Shown here piece by piece: positions 18,378 to 27,967 of a stretch of 64,000 bases of DNA. The translations under genes and the position numbers were made by a program. The notes beneath the pieces are model-generated. The model was given only the letters and a program-made list of their open reading frames with translations, was not told the origin of the DNA and did no database searches. The first letter of the stretch is position 1. Each line of letters begins with the position of its first letter. The stretch is from Janthinobacterium lividum PAMC 25724 (GTDB taxonomy: Bacteria; Pseudomonadota; Gammaproteobacteria; Burkholderiales; Burkholderiaceae_D), in the NCBI GenBank assembly GCA_000242815.2, contig AHHB01000028.1, positions 248,001 through 312,000 on the forward strand, in the 5' to 3' direction.

Positions 18378-19196
18378 ATGTCAGAAGAAACCAGTAGTGA
18401 ACGCGCCGGCTTCGTCGAGCGCGCTATCGTCCGCCACCGCGCGGGCCAGTCCACCGATGCCATCGACCATGTCGCCGAGGAAATTCCCGTCGCGCTGGTC
18501 TTCAATGGCATATCTCATGTTGTCATGATGGCTACGCCGCGCGACCTCGAAGCGTTCGCGTACGGCTTCGCGCTGACCGAAGGCGTGGTCGCTTCTGCCA
18601 GTGCCATCTTCGACTGCGAAGTGTTCCTGCGCCCTGATTCCGCCGAAGTGGCGCTGACCATTGCACAGGAAGATTTCGTGCGCCTGAAAGACAGGCGCCG
18701 CGCGCTGACGGGCCGCAGCGGCTGCGGCGTGTGTGGCATCGACAGCATCGACATGCTCGACTTGCAGCCCGAAGCGCTGCCGCCGGCGCTGATCAAGGTC
18801 AACCTGCCCGTCGCGTTGGCGCGCGCATCGAATGGCTTGCGCGAGCACCAGGTACTGATGTTGGCCACCGGCGGCGTGCATGCTGCCGCGTGGTGCACGC
18901 CGGATGGCGATATCGTGCACCTGTTCGAGGATATCGGCAGGCATAACGGCCTCGATAAACTGATAGGCCATCTGGCATTGAGCGGCACCGATATGCGGCG
19001 CGGCTTCGTGTTCCTGTCGAGTCGCGGCAGTTATGAGCTGGCGCGCAAAGCGGCGCGCATGCAGATCCCTTTGCTGGCGACCATTTCCGCGCCCAGTTCG
19101 CTGGCTATTTCCATTGCCACGCAGGCGCGCATGAAGCTCGTTGGCTTCTGCCGCCAGGATGCTTTCGTCGACTACACCCCCGGTATCACGCTGTAA
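18378..19196 (+). CDS. fdhD: Formate dehydrogenase accessory sulfurtransferase FdhD
   Basis: Transfers sulphur to the molybdenum cofactor so that formate dehydrogenase becomes active. 272 residues. The catalytic CxxC loop is seen as GCGVCG (cysteines near 116 and 119). Other family segments are EEIPVALVFNG, TGGVHAAAW, FEDIGRHNGLDKLIG and SSRGSYELARKAA. Start choice is between ATG 18369 and ATG 18378; neither has a good ribosome site. No formate dehydrogenase genes lie in the window. Confidence 0.92.
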   Translation: MSEETSSERAGFVERAIVRHRAGQSTDAIDHVAEEIPVALVFNGISHVVMMATPRDLEAFAYGFALTEGVVASASAIFDCEVFLRPDSAEVALTIAQEDFVRLKDRRRALTGRSGCGVCGIDSIDMLDLQPEALPPALIKVNLPVALARASNGLREHQVLMLATGGVHAAAWCTPDGDIVHLFEDIGRHNGLDKLIGHLALSGTDMRRGFVFLSSRGSYELARKAARMQIPLLATISAPSSLAISIATQARMKLVGFCRQDAFVDYTPGITL

Positions 19197-19335
19197 GTTC
19201 ACTACGCTGGCGCCGCACTGGCACGCTCCCCGCTTCCCGTGCAGGGCGTAATGTGCGGTGCTTCCCTTGCGTTCAGCATGGCTTCCTGCGCGGCGACTGT
19301 GGTAATGATGCACGCTTCCCGCATGGCATTTACTT

Positions 19336-19375
19336 GCGTCATAGAAATGACATTTGGCTGTCATTTTCCTGACAT
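19336..19375 (+). promoter_or_regulatory. Candidate PhoB box (four phased repeats) upstream of the OlsB-type gene
   Basis: GCGTCAT at 19336, ATGACAT at 19347, CTGTCAT at 19358 and CTGACAT at 19369 are spaced exactly 11 bp apart. The downstream two are closest to the CTGTCAT half-site. The array ends 47 bp before the start codon. Confidence 0.7.
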
Positions 19376-19421
19376 ATTAAGCAAGTACGCTGGAGTTGTC
19401 TTGTTCACAGGGGATGAAACC

Positions 19422-20183
19422 ATGCAAAATATTAGCGCGTCAAAGGAAGCCAAGGCCCGGCCGGTCCAACTGGTGCTAAGCCAAGCCACAACAGCGGCGG
19501 AATTGCGTGAAGTACAGCGTTTGCGTTACAAGGTATTTATCGAGACGATGGGCTTGACGTCGCTGGCCAATGCCGATGGCCTCGATAGCGATGAATTCGA
19601 TGCGCATTGCGATCATCTGATCGTGCGCGATGCCGATACCCTGAAAGTGGTGGGTACCTATCGCGTGCTGAGCGCGGCCAAGGCGGCCAAGATCGGCCGG
19701 CTGTATTCGGAAAACGAGTTCGACCTGAGTCGCCTGAAGAATCTGCGCGGCCGCATGGTCGAGGCAGGCCGCGCCTGCATCCATCCCAAGTACCGGGGCG
19801 GCAGTGTCATCATGCTGCTGTGGTCGGGCCTGGCCGAGTACATGCGCCGCGAGCGCTGCGACTACCTCGTCGGTTGCGCCAGCATCAGCCTGGCTGACGG
19901 TGGGCATAACGCCGTTGCCGTGTACCAGGCGCTGGCCGAAAAACACATGGCCCCAAGCGAATACCGCGTCACGCCACACCTGCCTTTCCCTATCCATCAG
20001 GTGGAAGCGGCGCACAAGCCGCAGGTGCCGCCGCTGATCAAGGGTTATTTGCGTTCGGGTGCCTGGATTTGCGGCGAACCGGCGTGGGATCCTGATTTCG
20101 AAAGCGCCGACATGTTCATGATGATGCCGCTGGCGAACCTGGACGAGCGCTATGCGCGCCATTACGGCGTGGTGCCTGGCTGA
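19422..20183 (+). CDS. olsB: OlsB-type N-acyltransferase (ornithine lipid synthesis, GNAT fold)
   Basis: 253 residues. The acyltransferase pattern is clear: LRYKVFIETMG, then DEFDAHCDHLIVRD, VVGTYRVL, EAGRACIHPKYRGGSVIMLLW and YLVGCASISLADGG. In relatives, this enzyme moves a 3-hydroxyacyl chain from acyl-carrier protein to ornithine, the first step of the phosphate-free ornithine lipids. The symbol is by family resemblance. A partner olsA is not adjacent. The phased CTGTCAT-like repeats upstream fit induction under phosphate limitation, as known for ols genes elsewhere. The related annotation 'hemolysin-like GNAT protein' covers the same family. Confidence 0.78.
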   Translation: MQNISASKEAKARPVQLVLSQATTAAELREVQRLRYKVFIETMGLTSLANADGLDSDEFDAHCDHLIVRDADTLKVVGTYRVLSAAKAAKIGRLYSENEFDLSRLKNLRGRMVEAGRACIHPKYRGGSVIMLLWSGLAEYMRRERCDYLVGCASISLADGGHNAVAVYQALAEKHMAPSEYRVTPHLPFPIHQVEAAHKPQVPPLIKGYLRSGAWICGEPAWDPDFESADMFMMMPLANLDERYARHYGVVPG

Positions 20184-20630
20184 TACTCGACAGTGAGGCC
20201 TGCAGTGGCTGGTCAGCGCCTGCACGGCGCTGCGCCAGCTGGTGTCCGTACTGTAGGGTAGCGGCAGTTCGCGCAGTCAGCGCGGCGCGCGCGTGAGCGT
20301 CGGGCGCTGCACTGGCGGTGCGGGAGCGGTGCTCGCAATGCGGCGCAGATCACTGCTGACAAGCTGGCCGTGACAGGTGCAGCGAGTATGCGGCTTGTAT
20401 CAGATTAAGTTTGGCTCGACATGCTGGCAAGCAGGGAGGCCATGCGCAGTGAAAGGAGAGGGGGGGATGCTGGAGCGGGTGGGCAGAGAAACGGTCAGCA
20501 TGGTTTGGGCTGGGTCTCTTCGCTATCGTGCTCGGATGTTGTACGTTGAGCCAACTACGCGAATTTCATGGCAAAAGTTCATGGCGCCGGGGACCTGGGT
20601 GCCTGGCATGGCATGACAACAGCAGGTGTA
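20184..20630. other. Intergenic region without a supported gene
   Basis: 447 bp between the OlsB-type gene and the convergent small HTH gene. The only open frame (20377-20616) has no family resemblance or ribosome site and codes for an unlikely composition. No repeat, hairpin or promoter stands out. Confidence 0.5.
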
Positions 20631-20918
20631 TCAGTGGATAGGCGTGGCCGATAGTTCCTTCAGTTCGCGGATGGTGATTTCCGATTTTTCATGCATGCGC
20701 AATAAAATCGTTGCACCGACCGACAGTTTGCCGTGACGAATCTTGCTGATGATGGGAGGCTGGACTTCCAGAACACGGCACAGTTCCGCATCATTTTTCA
20801 GGTTCATCTTCTCGATGAGGGTATCGAGCAGCTTGTTGGGCACAAAACTCGATGGTTCGAGCGCGCGCGCCCGGTTCATCGCTTCAATCATTTCCAGCTT
20901 CTTTTGCCGAACGTTCAT
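20631..20918 (-). CDS. Small helix-turn-helix regulator
   Basis: 95 residues with a central Cro/CI-like helix-turn-helix (about 35-75: LKNDAELCRVLEVQPPIISK, then IRHGKLSVGATILLRMHE). The start has a near-perfect GGAGGAG ribosome site, suggesting strong translation. It is probably a DNA-binding regulator; the family seems common in Oxalobacteraceae, but its target is unknown. The perfect palindrome at 21089-21105 in its upstream region could be its own operator. Confidence 0.8.
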   Translation of the reverse strand: MNVRQKKLEMIEAMNRARALEPSSFVPNKLLDTLIEKMNLKNDAELCRVLEVQPPIISKIRHGKLSVGATILLRMHEKSEITIRELKELSATPIH

Positions 20919-21088
20919 TTACTCCTCCTTCAGGTTATGCAAGGGACGAAACCACTGTATGCGGTCCCGGCTGTCGTTTGTCATCGCAGTATGGCTGTCT
21001 GCCTGAGGTGACAGCGTTTGCGTTGCAAAATTAATAACAATGCAGGTTTTTTCAATAATACTACGATAACAAAACTTGTGAAAGATGG

Positions 21089-21105
21089 TCAGTTAAATTA
21101 ACTGA
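21089..21105. promoter_or_regulatory. Perfect 17-bp palindrome, candidate operator
   Basis: TCAGTTAAATTAACTGA is a perfect palindrome around a central A. It lies in AT-rich DNA between the ABC ATPase stop and the small HTH gene start, about 170 bp upstream of the latter. There is no T-run to suggest a terminator. Confidence 0.5.
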
Positions 21106-21121
21106 GTGTTTGATCAATTTG

Positions 21122-21790
21122 CTAGGTGATCGTTGCATTCTGTAAGCCGTTTTTGGTCAGAATCATGGTTCTGTCCGCCATTTCGGCGGCGGCCAGCGAA
21201 TGCGTGACCATGATCGCGCAACTGCCGTTGGCCTTGATTTCGGCGCGCAGCAATAGCAGTATGCTGTGTGCCGTATCCGGGTCGAGGTTGCCGGTGGGCT
21301 CATCGGCCAGCACCAGCGCCGGCTTGTGCACGAGCGCGCGGGCAATGGCCACGCGCTGCATTTCGCCGCCCGATAGTTGCTGCGGAAAGTCACCGCCGCG
21401 TCCGCCCAGACCGACCGCTTCGAGCATGCTGGCGGCGCGCTCCTGGGGCATGCCGTTGAGCAGCAGCGGCAGTGCCACGTTTTGCAGCAGAGTCAGGTGC
21501 GGCAAGACATGGAAGGCCTGGAAGATAAAGCCCATGCGGGCCCGACGCAGCCGGGTGGCGGCGGCGTCATCAAGGCCGGACATGGCTATGCCGTCCACCA
21601 GGATAGGCTGCGCTTCGGCACCCGCATCGGGCGTATCGAGGCCGGCGATCAGGTTCAGCAAGGTCGACTTGCCGACGCCCGAATCACCCATGATGGCAAT
21701 GAATTCCCCAGCCTTGAAGCGGCAGGAAATGTTGGCCAGCACGGGACGGGCATGGGCATAGGACTTCGACAGATGGCGCAATTCAAGCAT
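21122..21790 (-). CDS. ABC transporter ATP-binding protein, LolD/MacB-like, without adjacent permease
   Basis: 222-residue ATPase with Walker A GDSGVGKST (about 36-44), Q-loop FIFQAFHVLP, signature LSGGEMQRVAIARAL, Walker B LVLADEPTGNLD and H-loop MVTHS. The closest groups are LolD and YbbA, which power lipoprotein release or efflux through FtsX-type permeases. No permease gene is next to it on either side, which is unusual. The ATG at 21790 gives the normal N-terminus LELRHLSKSYAHA; no ribosome site is clear. It is divergent from egtD. Confidence 0.85.
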   Translation of the reverse strand: MLELRHLSKSYAHARPVLANISCRFKAGEFIAIMGDSGVGKSTLLNLIAGLDTPDAGAEAQPILVDGIAMSGLDDAAATRLRRARMGFIFQAFHVLPHLTLLQNVALPLLLNGMPQERAASMLEAVGLGGRGGDFPQQLSGGEMQRVAIARALVHKPALVLADEPTGNLDPDTAHSILLLLRAEIKANGSCAIMVTHSLAAAEMADRTMILTKNGLQNATIT

Positions 21791-21956
21791 GGTGTAAATG
21801 GCGATCGTAAAGTGAGGCACGCGGGGGAGAGGGGGCCTGGGAGCTGCAAAGGGGCGCGGATTATTTGGCCGGCAACGTGTAGTATACGACAGGATTATCA
21901 TTTTTGCTGGGCATTAGCAGTTTTGAGTGCGCACTGCCAGTTTGACCTTAAGTTAC

Positions 21957-21993
21957 CTGTCGCACGTCTGTCATATACGCATTGCGCTATGAT
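21957..21993 (+). promoter_or_regulatory. Candidate PhoB box and -10 upstream of egtD
   Basis: CTGTCGC at 21957 and CTGTCAT at 21968 are 11 bp apart and directly repeated, followed by TATGAT at 21988-21993 as a good -10. The gap to the -10 is about 3 bp longer than in the classic phoA promoter as I recall it. Confidence 0.55.
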
Positions 21994-22115
21994 GAGAAAA
22001 ATCATCGCAGATGGTGCCCGCCATGCCATGCTCTGCGCGGTAGCAGGCAGCACGGGCGCATGCCGGCTGCCAGCCCTGCAACCCTTTCGTGAACCTTGAG
22101 AAACGACGCCAGCCC

Positions 22116-23108
22116 ATGATCCTGCCACTCGCGCAACAGCAGTCAGATTTGTATCTCGCCAGCAACGTCCAAGTGGCCAGCGCCACTCCTGCCACGATAG
22201 TCGAGATCAGCAGCGGTCTGCTGGCGCGCGATGCCTGGACCTCGCCCAAGTACCTGTACGACGCGTTGGGTTCGAAACTGTTCGAAGCCATCTGCGCCTT
22301 GCCCGAGTACTATCCGACGCGCACCGAAGCGGCCATCTTCGCCCGCTACGGCGCCGAGATCGCGCATGCCGTGGCGCCCGGCAGCACGCTGATCGACCTG
22401 GGTGCCGGCAATTGCGCCAAGGCCGCTGGCCTGTTCCCGCTACTGCAGCCGGTCCAGTATGTGGCCGTGGATATTTCCTATGATTTCCTCAGTGAATCGC
22501 TGAGCCGCTTGCAGCAGCGCTTCCCGCGCATCGAGATGACGGGCCTGGGCCTGGATTTCTCCAGTCGCCTGGACTTGCCCGACAGCGTGCGCGCGGCGCG
22601 GCGCCTGTTCTTCTATCCAGGCTCGTCCATCGGCAACTTTGCTCCTGAGCAAGCGACCGCCTTCCTGCGTCGCCTGCGCGCCAATGCGGACAGCGATGGC
22701 GGCTTGCTGATCGGCGTGGACCTGATCAAGGACGACGCCATTGTCGATGCTGCCTATGACGATGCGCTGGGCGTCACGGCCGCCTTCAACCTGAACATGC
22801 TGCGCCATGTGAACGGCCTCATCGGCGCGGACTTCGACGTGCGCGCGTGGCAGCATCATGGCTTTTTCAATGCCGACGAGCGCCGTGTCGAGATGCACCT
22901 GGAGGCGCGCAGCGAGCAAGTTGTCCACTGGAAAGGTGGCCAGCGGCGCTTCGCGAAAGGTGAACGCATCCATACGGAAGACAGCTACAAATATACGCGC
23001 GCCAGCTTCGTCGGCTTGCTCGAGCAGGCCGGCTTTTCCACCGTACAAGTCTGGACCGACCCGCAGCAATGGTTTGCCGTGATTTACGCGCGCGTGATCC
23101 GGGATTGA
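22116..23108 (+). CDS. egtD: L-histidine N-alpha-methyltransferase EgtD (ergothioneine biosynthesis)
   Basis: Trimethylates histidine to hercynine using SAM. The 330 residues match the family length. SAM-fold motifs are STLIDLGAGNCAKAAGLF (about 90) and YVAVDISYDFL. Family-specific segments are SSGLLARDAWTSPKYLYDAL, CALPEYYPTRTEAAIF, FFYPGSSIGNF and IHTEDSYKYT. ATG 22116 was chosen; a GTG at 22089 is in frame but has no ribosome site. It is followed 11 bp later by egtB. The promoter region has Pho-like repeats. Confidence 0.9.
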   Translation: MILPLAQQQSDLYLASNVQVASATPATIVEISSGLLARDAWTSPKYLYDALGSKLFEAICALPEYYPTRTEAAIFARYGAEIAHAVAPGSTLIDLGAGNCAKAAGLFPLLQPVQYVAVDISYDFLSESLSRLQQRFPRIEMTGLGLDFSSRLDLPDSVRAARRLFFYPGSSIGNFAPEQATAFLRRLRANADSDGGLLIGVDLIKDDAIVDAAYDDALGVTAAFNLNMLRHVNGLIGADFDVRAWQHHGFFNADERRVEMHLEARSEQVVHWKGGQRRFAKGERIHTEDSYKYTRASFVGLLEQAGFSTVQVWTDPQQWFAVIYARVIRD

Positions 23109-23119
23109 GAAGGAAACAG

Positions 23120-24394
23120 ATGCTGATTGATCATTACAACAAGGTGCGCCAGCACTCGCTGCGGTTGGCCGAACCTCTATCCGACGAGGATTGCGGCGCC
23201 CAATCGATGCCGGACGCCAGTCCCGTGAAATGGCATCTGGCGCACACCACCTGGTTCTTCGAAACGTTTATCTTGGAAAGCATGGAAGCGGCGTTCGCGC
23301 CGTTTCACCCGGCCTTTCGCGTACTATTCAATTCCTACTACAACGGCGTAGGTGAGAAGCATCCACGCGCGCAGCGGGGCTTGCTGACGCGCCCCGGCAT
23401 GGCCCAAGTGCGCGCCTACCGGAGCGATGTCGATGCGCGCATCGCCCGCTTGCTGGGGAGCGAACTGGCGCGCGACGCGCGCGAACGGCTGACCATGCTG
23501 CTGGCGCTGGGCCTCGAACACGAGCAGCAGCACCAGGAATTGCTGTTGACGGACGTGAAACACCTGCTGGCGCAGAGCGCGCTATTTCCCGCTTACCTGG
23601 ATTCCGCTTATCTGGATCGCGCCGATTTAAACAGTGCGCCGGACAAGGTCGTGGCGCCAGTGCAAGCACATGCCCAGCCCACGGCCTGGCTCGCCTTCGA
23701 CGGCGGTTTGGCGCAGATCGGCCATGCGGGCGATGGTTTTTGCTTCGATAATGAATTGCCGCGCCATCGGCAATACGTGGCGCCGTTCGAGCTGGCCAGT
23801 GCCTTGGTGACGAATGGCGATTATCTGGCCTTCATCGAGGCCGGCGGCTACCGCACGGCGCATCTGTGGCTGGCCGAAGGCTGGGACTGGGTGCGTAGCG
23901 GGCAGCTGGAATGTCCGCTGTACTGGCAGCGCGACGAGGCGGGGCAATGGCAGGAATTTACTTTATCTGGCTTGCGCCGGCTCGACCTGCAGGCGCCAGC
24001 CACGCACTTGTCGCTGTTCGAGGCCGATGCCTACGCGCACTGGGCCGGCGCGCGTCTGCCGACGGAAGCGGAGTGGGAGGTGGCGGCGCAACGCATTGCC
24101 GTGGAGCTCGGCGAGCTGCAGCCGGCCGCCGCTGCACCGGGGGCAGGACTGCGGCAAATGTTTGGCCACTGCTGGCAGTGGACCAGCAGCAGCTACGCGC
24201 CTTATCCCGGCTACCGCACCGCACCGGGCGCGTTAGGCGAATACAACGGCAAGTTTATGCTGAACCAGTATGTGCTGCGCGGCTCGTCGTGCGCCACGCC
24301 GGCTGGCCATGCGCGCGCCAGCTACCGCAATTTCTTCCCGGCTGGTGCACGCTGGCAATTTTCCGGCATCCGCCTGGCGCGTCAAGTGGCATAG
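23120..24394 (+). CDS. egtB: Ergothioneine biosynthesis protein EgtB (iron-dependent sulfoxide synthase)
   Basis: Joins hercynine to a thiol donor (gamma-glutamylcysteine or cysteine) with oxygen at a non-haem iron. 424 residues. The N-terminal DinB-like domain supplies the iron ligands: [12 protein letters not shown] (histidine near 42) and HEQQHQE (histidines 134 and 138). The C-terminal half is the formylglycine-generating-enzyme-like domain, with [13 protein letters not shown] and [25 protein letters not shown] precedes ATG 23120. EgtC/EgtE homologues are not adjacent. The 3' end overlaps the convergent chemoreceptor gene by 13 bp. Confidence 0.92.
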   Translation: MLIDHYNKVRQHSLRLAEPLSDEDCGAQSMPDASPVKWHLAHTTWFFETFILESMEAAFAPFHPAFRVLFNSYYNGVGEKHPRAQRGLLTRPGMAQVRAYRSDVDARIARLLGSELARDARERLTMLLALGLEHEQQHQELLLTDVKHLLAQSALFPAYLDSAYLDRADLNSAPDKVVAPVQAHAQPTAWLAFDGGLAQIGHAGDGFCFDNELPRHRQYVAPFELASALVTNGDYLAFIEAGGYRTAHLWLAEGWDWVRSGQLECPLYWQRDEAGQWQEFTLSGLRRLDLQAPATHLSLFEADAYAHWAGARLPTEAEWEVAAQRIAVELGELQPAAAAPGAGLRQMFGHCWQWTSSSYAPYPGYRTAPGALGEYNGKFMLNQYVLRGSSCATPAGHARASYRNFFPAGARWQFSGIRLARQVA

Positions 24395-26001
24395 TTTGCC
24401 GACTGCAAGCGTGGAACGCAGCGCGCAGCGAGAGACGGTGCTTTGCTGCAGGTGTTTTGTTCCAGCTTGAACTGGCTGACGAGGGTTTCCAGTTCGCCCG
24501 CCTGTACATGCATGGCTGCCGCCGCTGCGGCCGCCTCCTCGACCAGGGCCGCGTTTTGCTGCGTCGTCTGATCCATCTGCATGATGGCGGCATTGATTTG
24601 CTCGATGCCTTCGCTCTGCTCGTGGTTGGCGACGCTGATTTCGCCGACGATGGCGCTGACCCGGCCTACGCTGGCTACCACTTCTTCCATCGTGACGCCC
24701 GCCTGGCTGACCAGTTGCGCGCCCTGTCCTACGCGGTTGACGGAGTCGGCAATCAGTTCCTTGATTTCCCTGGCCGCTGCTGCCGAGCGCTGCGCCAGGT
24801 TGCGCACTTCGGACGCGACGACCGCAAAGCCGCGTCCCTGTTCGCCGGCACGGGCCGCTTCCACGGCCGCGTTCAGGGCCAGGATATTGGTCTGGAAAGC
24901 GATGCCGTCGATGACGGCGATGATGTCGACGATCTTGCGCGAGGAGGCATTGATGGCATCCATGGTGCCGATGACGTCCGCCATGGCCGTGCCGCCGCGC
25001 TGAGCGATGTCGGATGCCGAGCGCGCCAAGCTGTCGGCCTGGCGCGCATTGTCGCTGTTGCTGCGCACGGTACTCGTCAGTTCGATCATCGACGAGGCGG
25101 TCTCTTCCAACGCGCTGGCCTGTGCTTCCGTGCGGGCCGACAGGTCGGCGTTGCCGCTGGCAATCTGGCTCGACGCCACGGCGATCGTACCCGTACCGCT
25201 GCGCACTTGGCCCACGAGGGTCGCCAGGTTGGTATTCATGGCGTGCAGCGCCTGCAGCAACTGGCCCGTTTCATCGTTGCCATCGGCCACGATTTTACTG
25301 CTCAGATCGCCTGCCGCCACGGCTTGCGCCACGCGCAAGGCATACGCAATCGGCGTGGTGATCGAGCGCGTGACCCACCAGGCGAAGAGCACGCCCAGCA
25401 GCAGGGCGGCCGTGCCCAGGCTGGCCATCAGCACATTCGCCGCTGAAATATTTTGCTCGATTTGCTGGCCGCCATGCATGACCACTGCGCGCTGCAGTTC
25501 GTTCATCTGGTTCACCGTTTTTTGCAAGCGGTTCAGGGCGGGCAGGGTGTCGTCGCGCACATGCACGGCCGCCTCCGCGCGCTGCCCTGCCAGCAGCAAC
25601 TTATCGGTCTGGCTGAACGAGGCGACATAGGCTTTGCGCTGCTGCTTCAGGGTGGCCAGCAGTTCCTTGCCTTCAGGCAGTACGATCAGGCGATCGAGGA
25701 TGGCCAGCGCATCGCTGATGATGGTTTTATTGGCATCGATTTCACCGTGGATGGCGTCGGCGCGGGCCGCATCGGCGTGGATGAACAGTTCCAGCACGAG
25801 CGCTGCGTTCGAACGCGTGGCGCTGCGAATGGTGGCGATGGCATCGGCCTTGGCCCAGTCATTTTCGATGATGGACTCGCTGAGCCCGCCGATCTTTTCC
25901 AGGCGCAGCATTCCCGTGCCTACCAGCACTGCCATCAGCAGCAGCACCACACCAAAACCGGCACCCAGGCGCGCGCCTATCTTCATATTCGTTGATTTCA
26001 T
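24382..26001 (-). CDS. Methyl-accepting chemotaxis protein
   Basis: Chemoreceptor of 539 residues. It has TM1 (about 8-28), a helical periplasmic 4HB-type sensor (about 35-185), TM2 ([20 protein letters not shown]), a HAMP domain ([20 protein letters not shown]) and a long signalling coiled coil whose tip reads [20 protein letters not shown]. Glutamine/glutamate methylation regions flank it. The C-terminus lacks the NWETF-like CheR-binding pentapeptide. Start ATG 26001 has GAGGG at seven bases, better than the ATG two codons earlier. No che genes are nearby. Confidence 0.93.
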   Translation of the reverse strand: MKSTNMKIGARLGAGFGVVLLLMAVLVGTGMLRLEKIGGLSESIIENDWAKADAIATIRSATRSNAALVLELFIHADAARADAIHGEIDANKTIISDALAILDRLIVLPEGKELLATLKQQRKAYVASFSQTDKLLLAGQRAEAAVHVRDDTLPALNRLQKTVNQMNELQRAVVMHGGQQIEQNISAANVLMASLGTAALLLGVLFAWWVTRSITTPIAYALRVAQAVAAGDLSSKIVADGNDETGQLLQALHAMNTNLATLVGQVRSGTGTIAVASSQIASGNADLSARTEAQASALEETASSMIELTSTVRSNSDNARQADSLARSASDIAQRGGTAMADVIGTMDAINASSRKIVDIIAVIDGIAFQTNILALNAAVEAARAGEQGRGFAVVASEVRNLAQRSAAAAREIKELIADSVNRVGQGAQLVSQAGVTMEEVVASVGRVSAIVGEISVANHEQSEGIEQINAAIMQMDQTTQQNAALVEEAAAAAAAMHVQAGELETLVSQFKLEQNTCSKAPSLAARCVPRLQSANYAT

Positions 26002-26114
26002 ACTCATTCCCTCGGTAGCTAATCTTTTAGATCTGTCTCCGCTGGTCTTTTTATGAAACGATTATATGGTCGGTAATACTTGTTTTGCACTACTAATTGC
26101 CCAAGAGAAATGAA

Positions 26115-26146
26115 AAAGCGGCACGGCGATCAAGCCTTGCCGCTTT
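26115..26146 (-). terminator. Rho-independent terminator of leuA
   Basis: 9-bp stem AAAGCGGCA/TGCCGCTTT with an inner GGC/GCC pairing. Read leftward it ends in TTTTTC, 30 bp after the leuA stop. The plus-strand T-run also allows activity in the other direction. Confidence 0.85.
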
Positions 26147-26175
26147 TTTTCCTATGCTGAAGGTCCGAGTCGGAC

Positions 26176-27882
26176 TCAGGCGGCGCTTGCGGCCACCTCA
26201 GCCGTTGTTATTTTTTCGGCTTCCGTCTGCGCGAGGCGCCGGTTCACGGCCGACAGCACGGCCTTGAACGAGGCGGTGACGATATTGCTGTCGATGGCGG
26301 CGCCGAACAGGGTCGGACCGTTATCGAGGCGCAATTCCACGTAGCAAGCCGCCTGCGCATTGGCACCCGAGCCTATCGAATGCTCATGGTAATCCATCAA
26401 TTTGATGTCCAGGCCCAGTGCATTGACGAAGGCATCGATGGGGCCGTTACCGCCGCCTTGCAGGGCCAATGGCGTCTGCCGGTGCGACAGGCTGATATCG
26501 ATCTGCACCGATTCATCGCTGCTGGTGTCTTCCACCATGCGGTGTGCAGCGTAGGCGTACGGCGTCGTCTGCAGCAGGTACTCGTTCTGGAAGATGGCAT
26601 GGATATCGTGCGCGGCGATTTCGCGGCCCGTAGCGTCGGCTACGGCTTGCACGGCGCGCGAGAATTCGATCTGCAAGCGGCGCGGCAAGACCAGGCCGTA
26701 TTCCTGTTCCAGCAAATACGCCATGCCACCCTTGCCGGACTGGCTGTTGACGCGGATCACGGCGTCGTAGCTGCGACCGAGGTCGGCCGGGTCGATGGGC
26801 AAGTACGGCACTTCCCAGATGCTGTCTGCTTGTTGCTTGGCAAAACCCTTCTTGATTGCATCCTGGTGCGAACCGGAGAATGCCGTGAAGACCAAGTCGC
26901 CCGCATATGGGTGGCGCGGGTGGACGGGCAACTGGTTGCACTCTTCCACGCACTTGCGCACGCTGTCGATGTCGGAGAAATCGAGGCCCGGGTGCACGCC
27001 TTGCGTGTACAAGTTCATCGCCAGGGTCACCAGGTCGACGTTGCCGGTGCGTTCGCCATTGCCGAACAAGCAGCCTTCCACGCGGTCGGCGCCGGCCATG
27101 ACTGCCAGTTCTGCCGACGCGACTGCCGTGCCGCGATCGTTATGCGGGTGCACGCTGATGATGATGGAATCGCGGCGCGCCAACTTGCGCGACATCCATT
27201 CGATCTGGTCCGCATACACATTGGGCGTGCTGCACTCTACGGTCGATGGCAGGTTGATGATCATCTTGTTGGCCGGCGTCGGCTTCCAGATGGCGCTGAC
27301 GGCGTCGCAGATATGCTTGGAGAAATCGAGTTCCGTGGTGGAGAACGATTCCGGCGTGTATTCAAAGCCCCATTGCGTTTGCGGGTGCTGCGCCACCAGC
27401 TGTTTCACGAGGGTGGTGCCGGTGGTGGCGATTTGCGTGATTTCCTCGCGCGACATGCCGAACACTACCTTGCGGAACACGGGCGCCACGGAATTGTACA
27501 GGTGGACGATGGCGCGCTTGGCGCCGACGACCGATTCCACCGTGCGGCGTATCAATTCTTCACGCGACTGCGTCAGCACGATGATGGTGACGTCGTCCGG
27601 GATGCGGCCTTCATCGACGAGTTTGCGCACGAAGTCGAAATCGGTCTGCGATGCCGATGGAAAACCCACTTCGATTTCCTTCAGGCCGATGGCGATCAAC
27701 ATCTCGAAAAACCGCAGCTTCTTTTCTGCGCTCATCGGTTCGATCAAGGATTGGTTGCCGTCGCGCAAGTCTGTGCTCATCCAGATAGGCGGTTTGCTGA
27801 TGATCTGGTTCGGCCATTGGCGGTCGGTCAATTTGACGGGTGGAAAGGCGCGGTATTTGGAAGCAGGGTTTTGCAACATCAT
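26176..27882 (-). CDS. leuA: 2-isopropylmalate synthase
   Basis: First committed step of leucine synthesis: acetyl-CoA plus 2-oxoisovalerate to 2-isopropylmalate. 568 residues, the long form. The HMGL-like TIM barrel has [20 protein letters not shown] near 35, metal-binding [11 protein letters not shown] and [16 protein letters not shown]. The C-terminal LeuA regulatory (leucine-binding) domain begins near 430. The first of two adjacent ATGs (27882) has AGGAG nine bases upstream. It is transcribed behind a leucine-rich leader ORF, suggesting attenuation. No other leu genes are in the window. Confidence 0.95.
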   Translation of the reverse strand: MMLQNPASKYRAFPPVKLTDRQWPNQIISKPPIWMSTDLRDGNQSLIEPMSAEKKLRFFEMLIAIGLKEIEVGFPSASQTDFDFVRKLVDEGRIPDDVTIIVLTQSREELIRRTVESVVGAKRAIVHLYNSVAPVFRKVVFGMSREEITQIATTGTTLVKQLVAQHPQTQWGFEYTPESFSTTELDFSKHICDAVSAIWKPTPANKMIINLPSTVECSTPNVYADQIEWMSRKLARRDSIIISVHPHNDRGTAVASAELAVMAGADRVEGCLFGNGERTGNVDLVTLAMNLYTQGVHPGLDFSDIDSVRKCVEECNQLPVHPRHPYAGDLVFTAFSGSHQDAIKKGFAKQQADSIWEVPYLPIDPADLGRSYDAVIRVNSQSGKGGMAYLLEQEYGLVLPRRLQIEFSRAVQAVADATGREIAAHDIHAIFQNEYLLQTTPYAYAAHRMVEDTSSDESVQIDISLSHRQTPLALQGGGNGPIDAFVNALGLDIKLMDYHEHSIGSGANAQAACYVELRLDNGPTLFGAAIDSNIVTASFKAVLSAVNRRLAQTEAEKITTAEVAASAA

Positions 27883-27929
27883 GATCGGGTACTCCTGAAG
27901 ATAGGGGGAAATCAATGGTTGTGGCGCAA

Positions 27930-27967
27930 GCTTGCCGGGCGGCCACGTCATACTAGGCCAGGCAAGC
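27930..27967 (-). promoter_or_regulatory. Candidate attenuator hairpin between leucine leader ORF and leuA
   Basis: The arms GCTTGCC/GGCAAGC (27930-27936 and 27961-27967) enclose an inner GGCC/GGCC stem. The right arm overlaps the last codons of the leader ORF, so ribosome position there should decide whether it forms. There is no strong T-run, so the mechanism is unclear. Confidence 0.45.

Noticed and set aside
20377-20616. 79-codon open frame
   Set aside because: No ribosome site, odd composition and no family resemblance.
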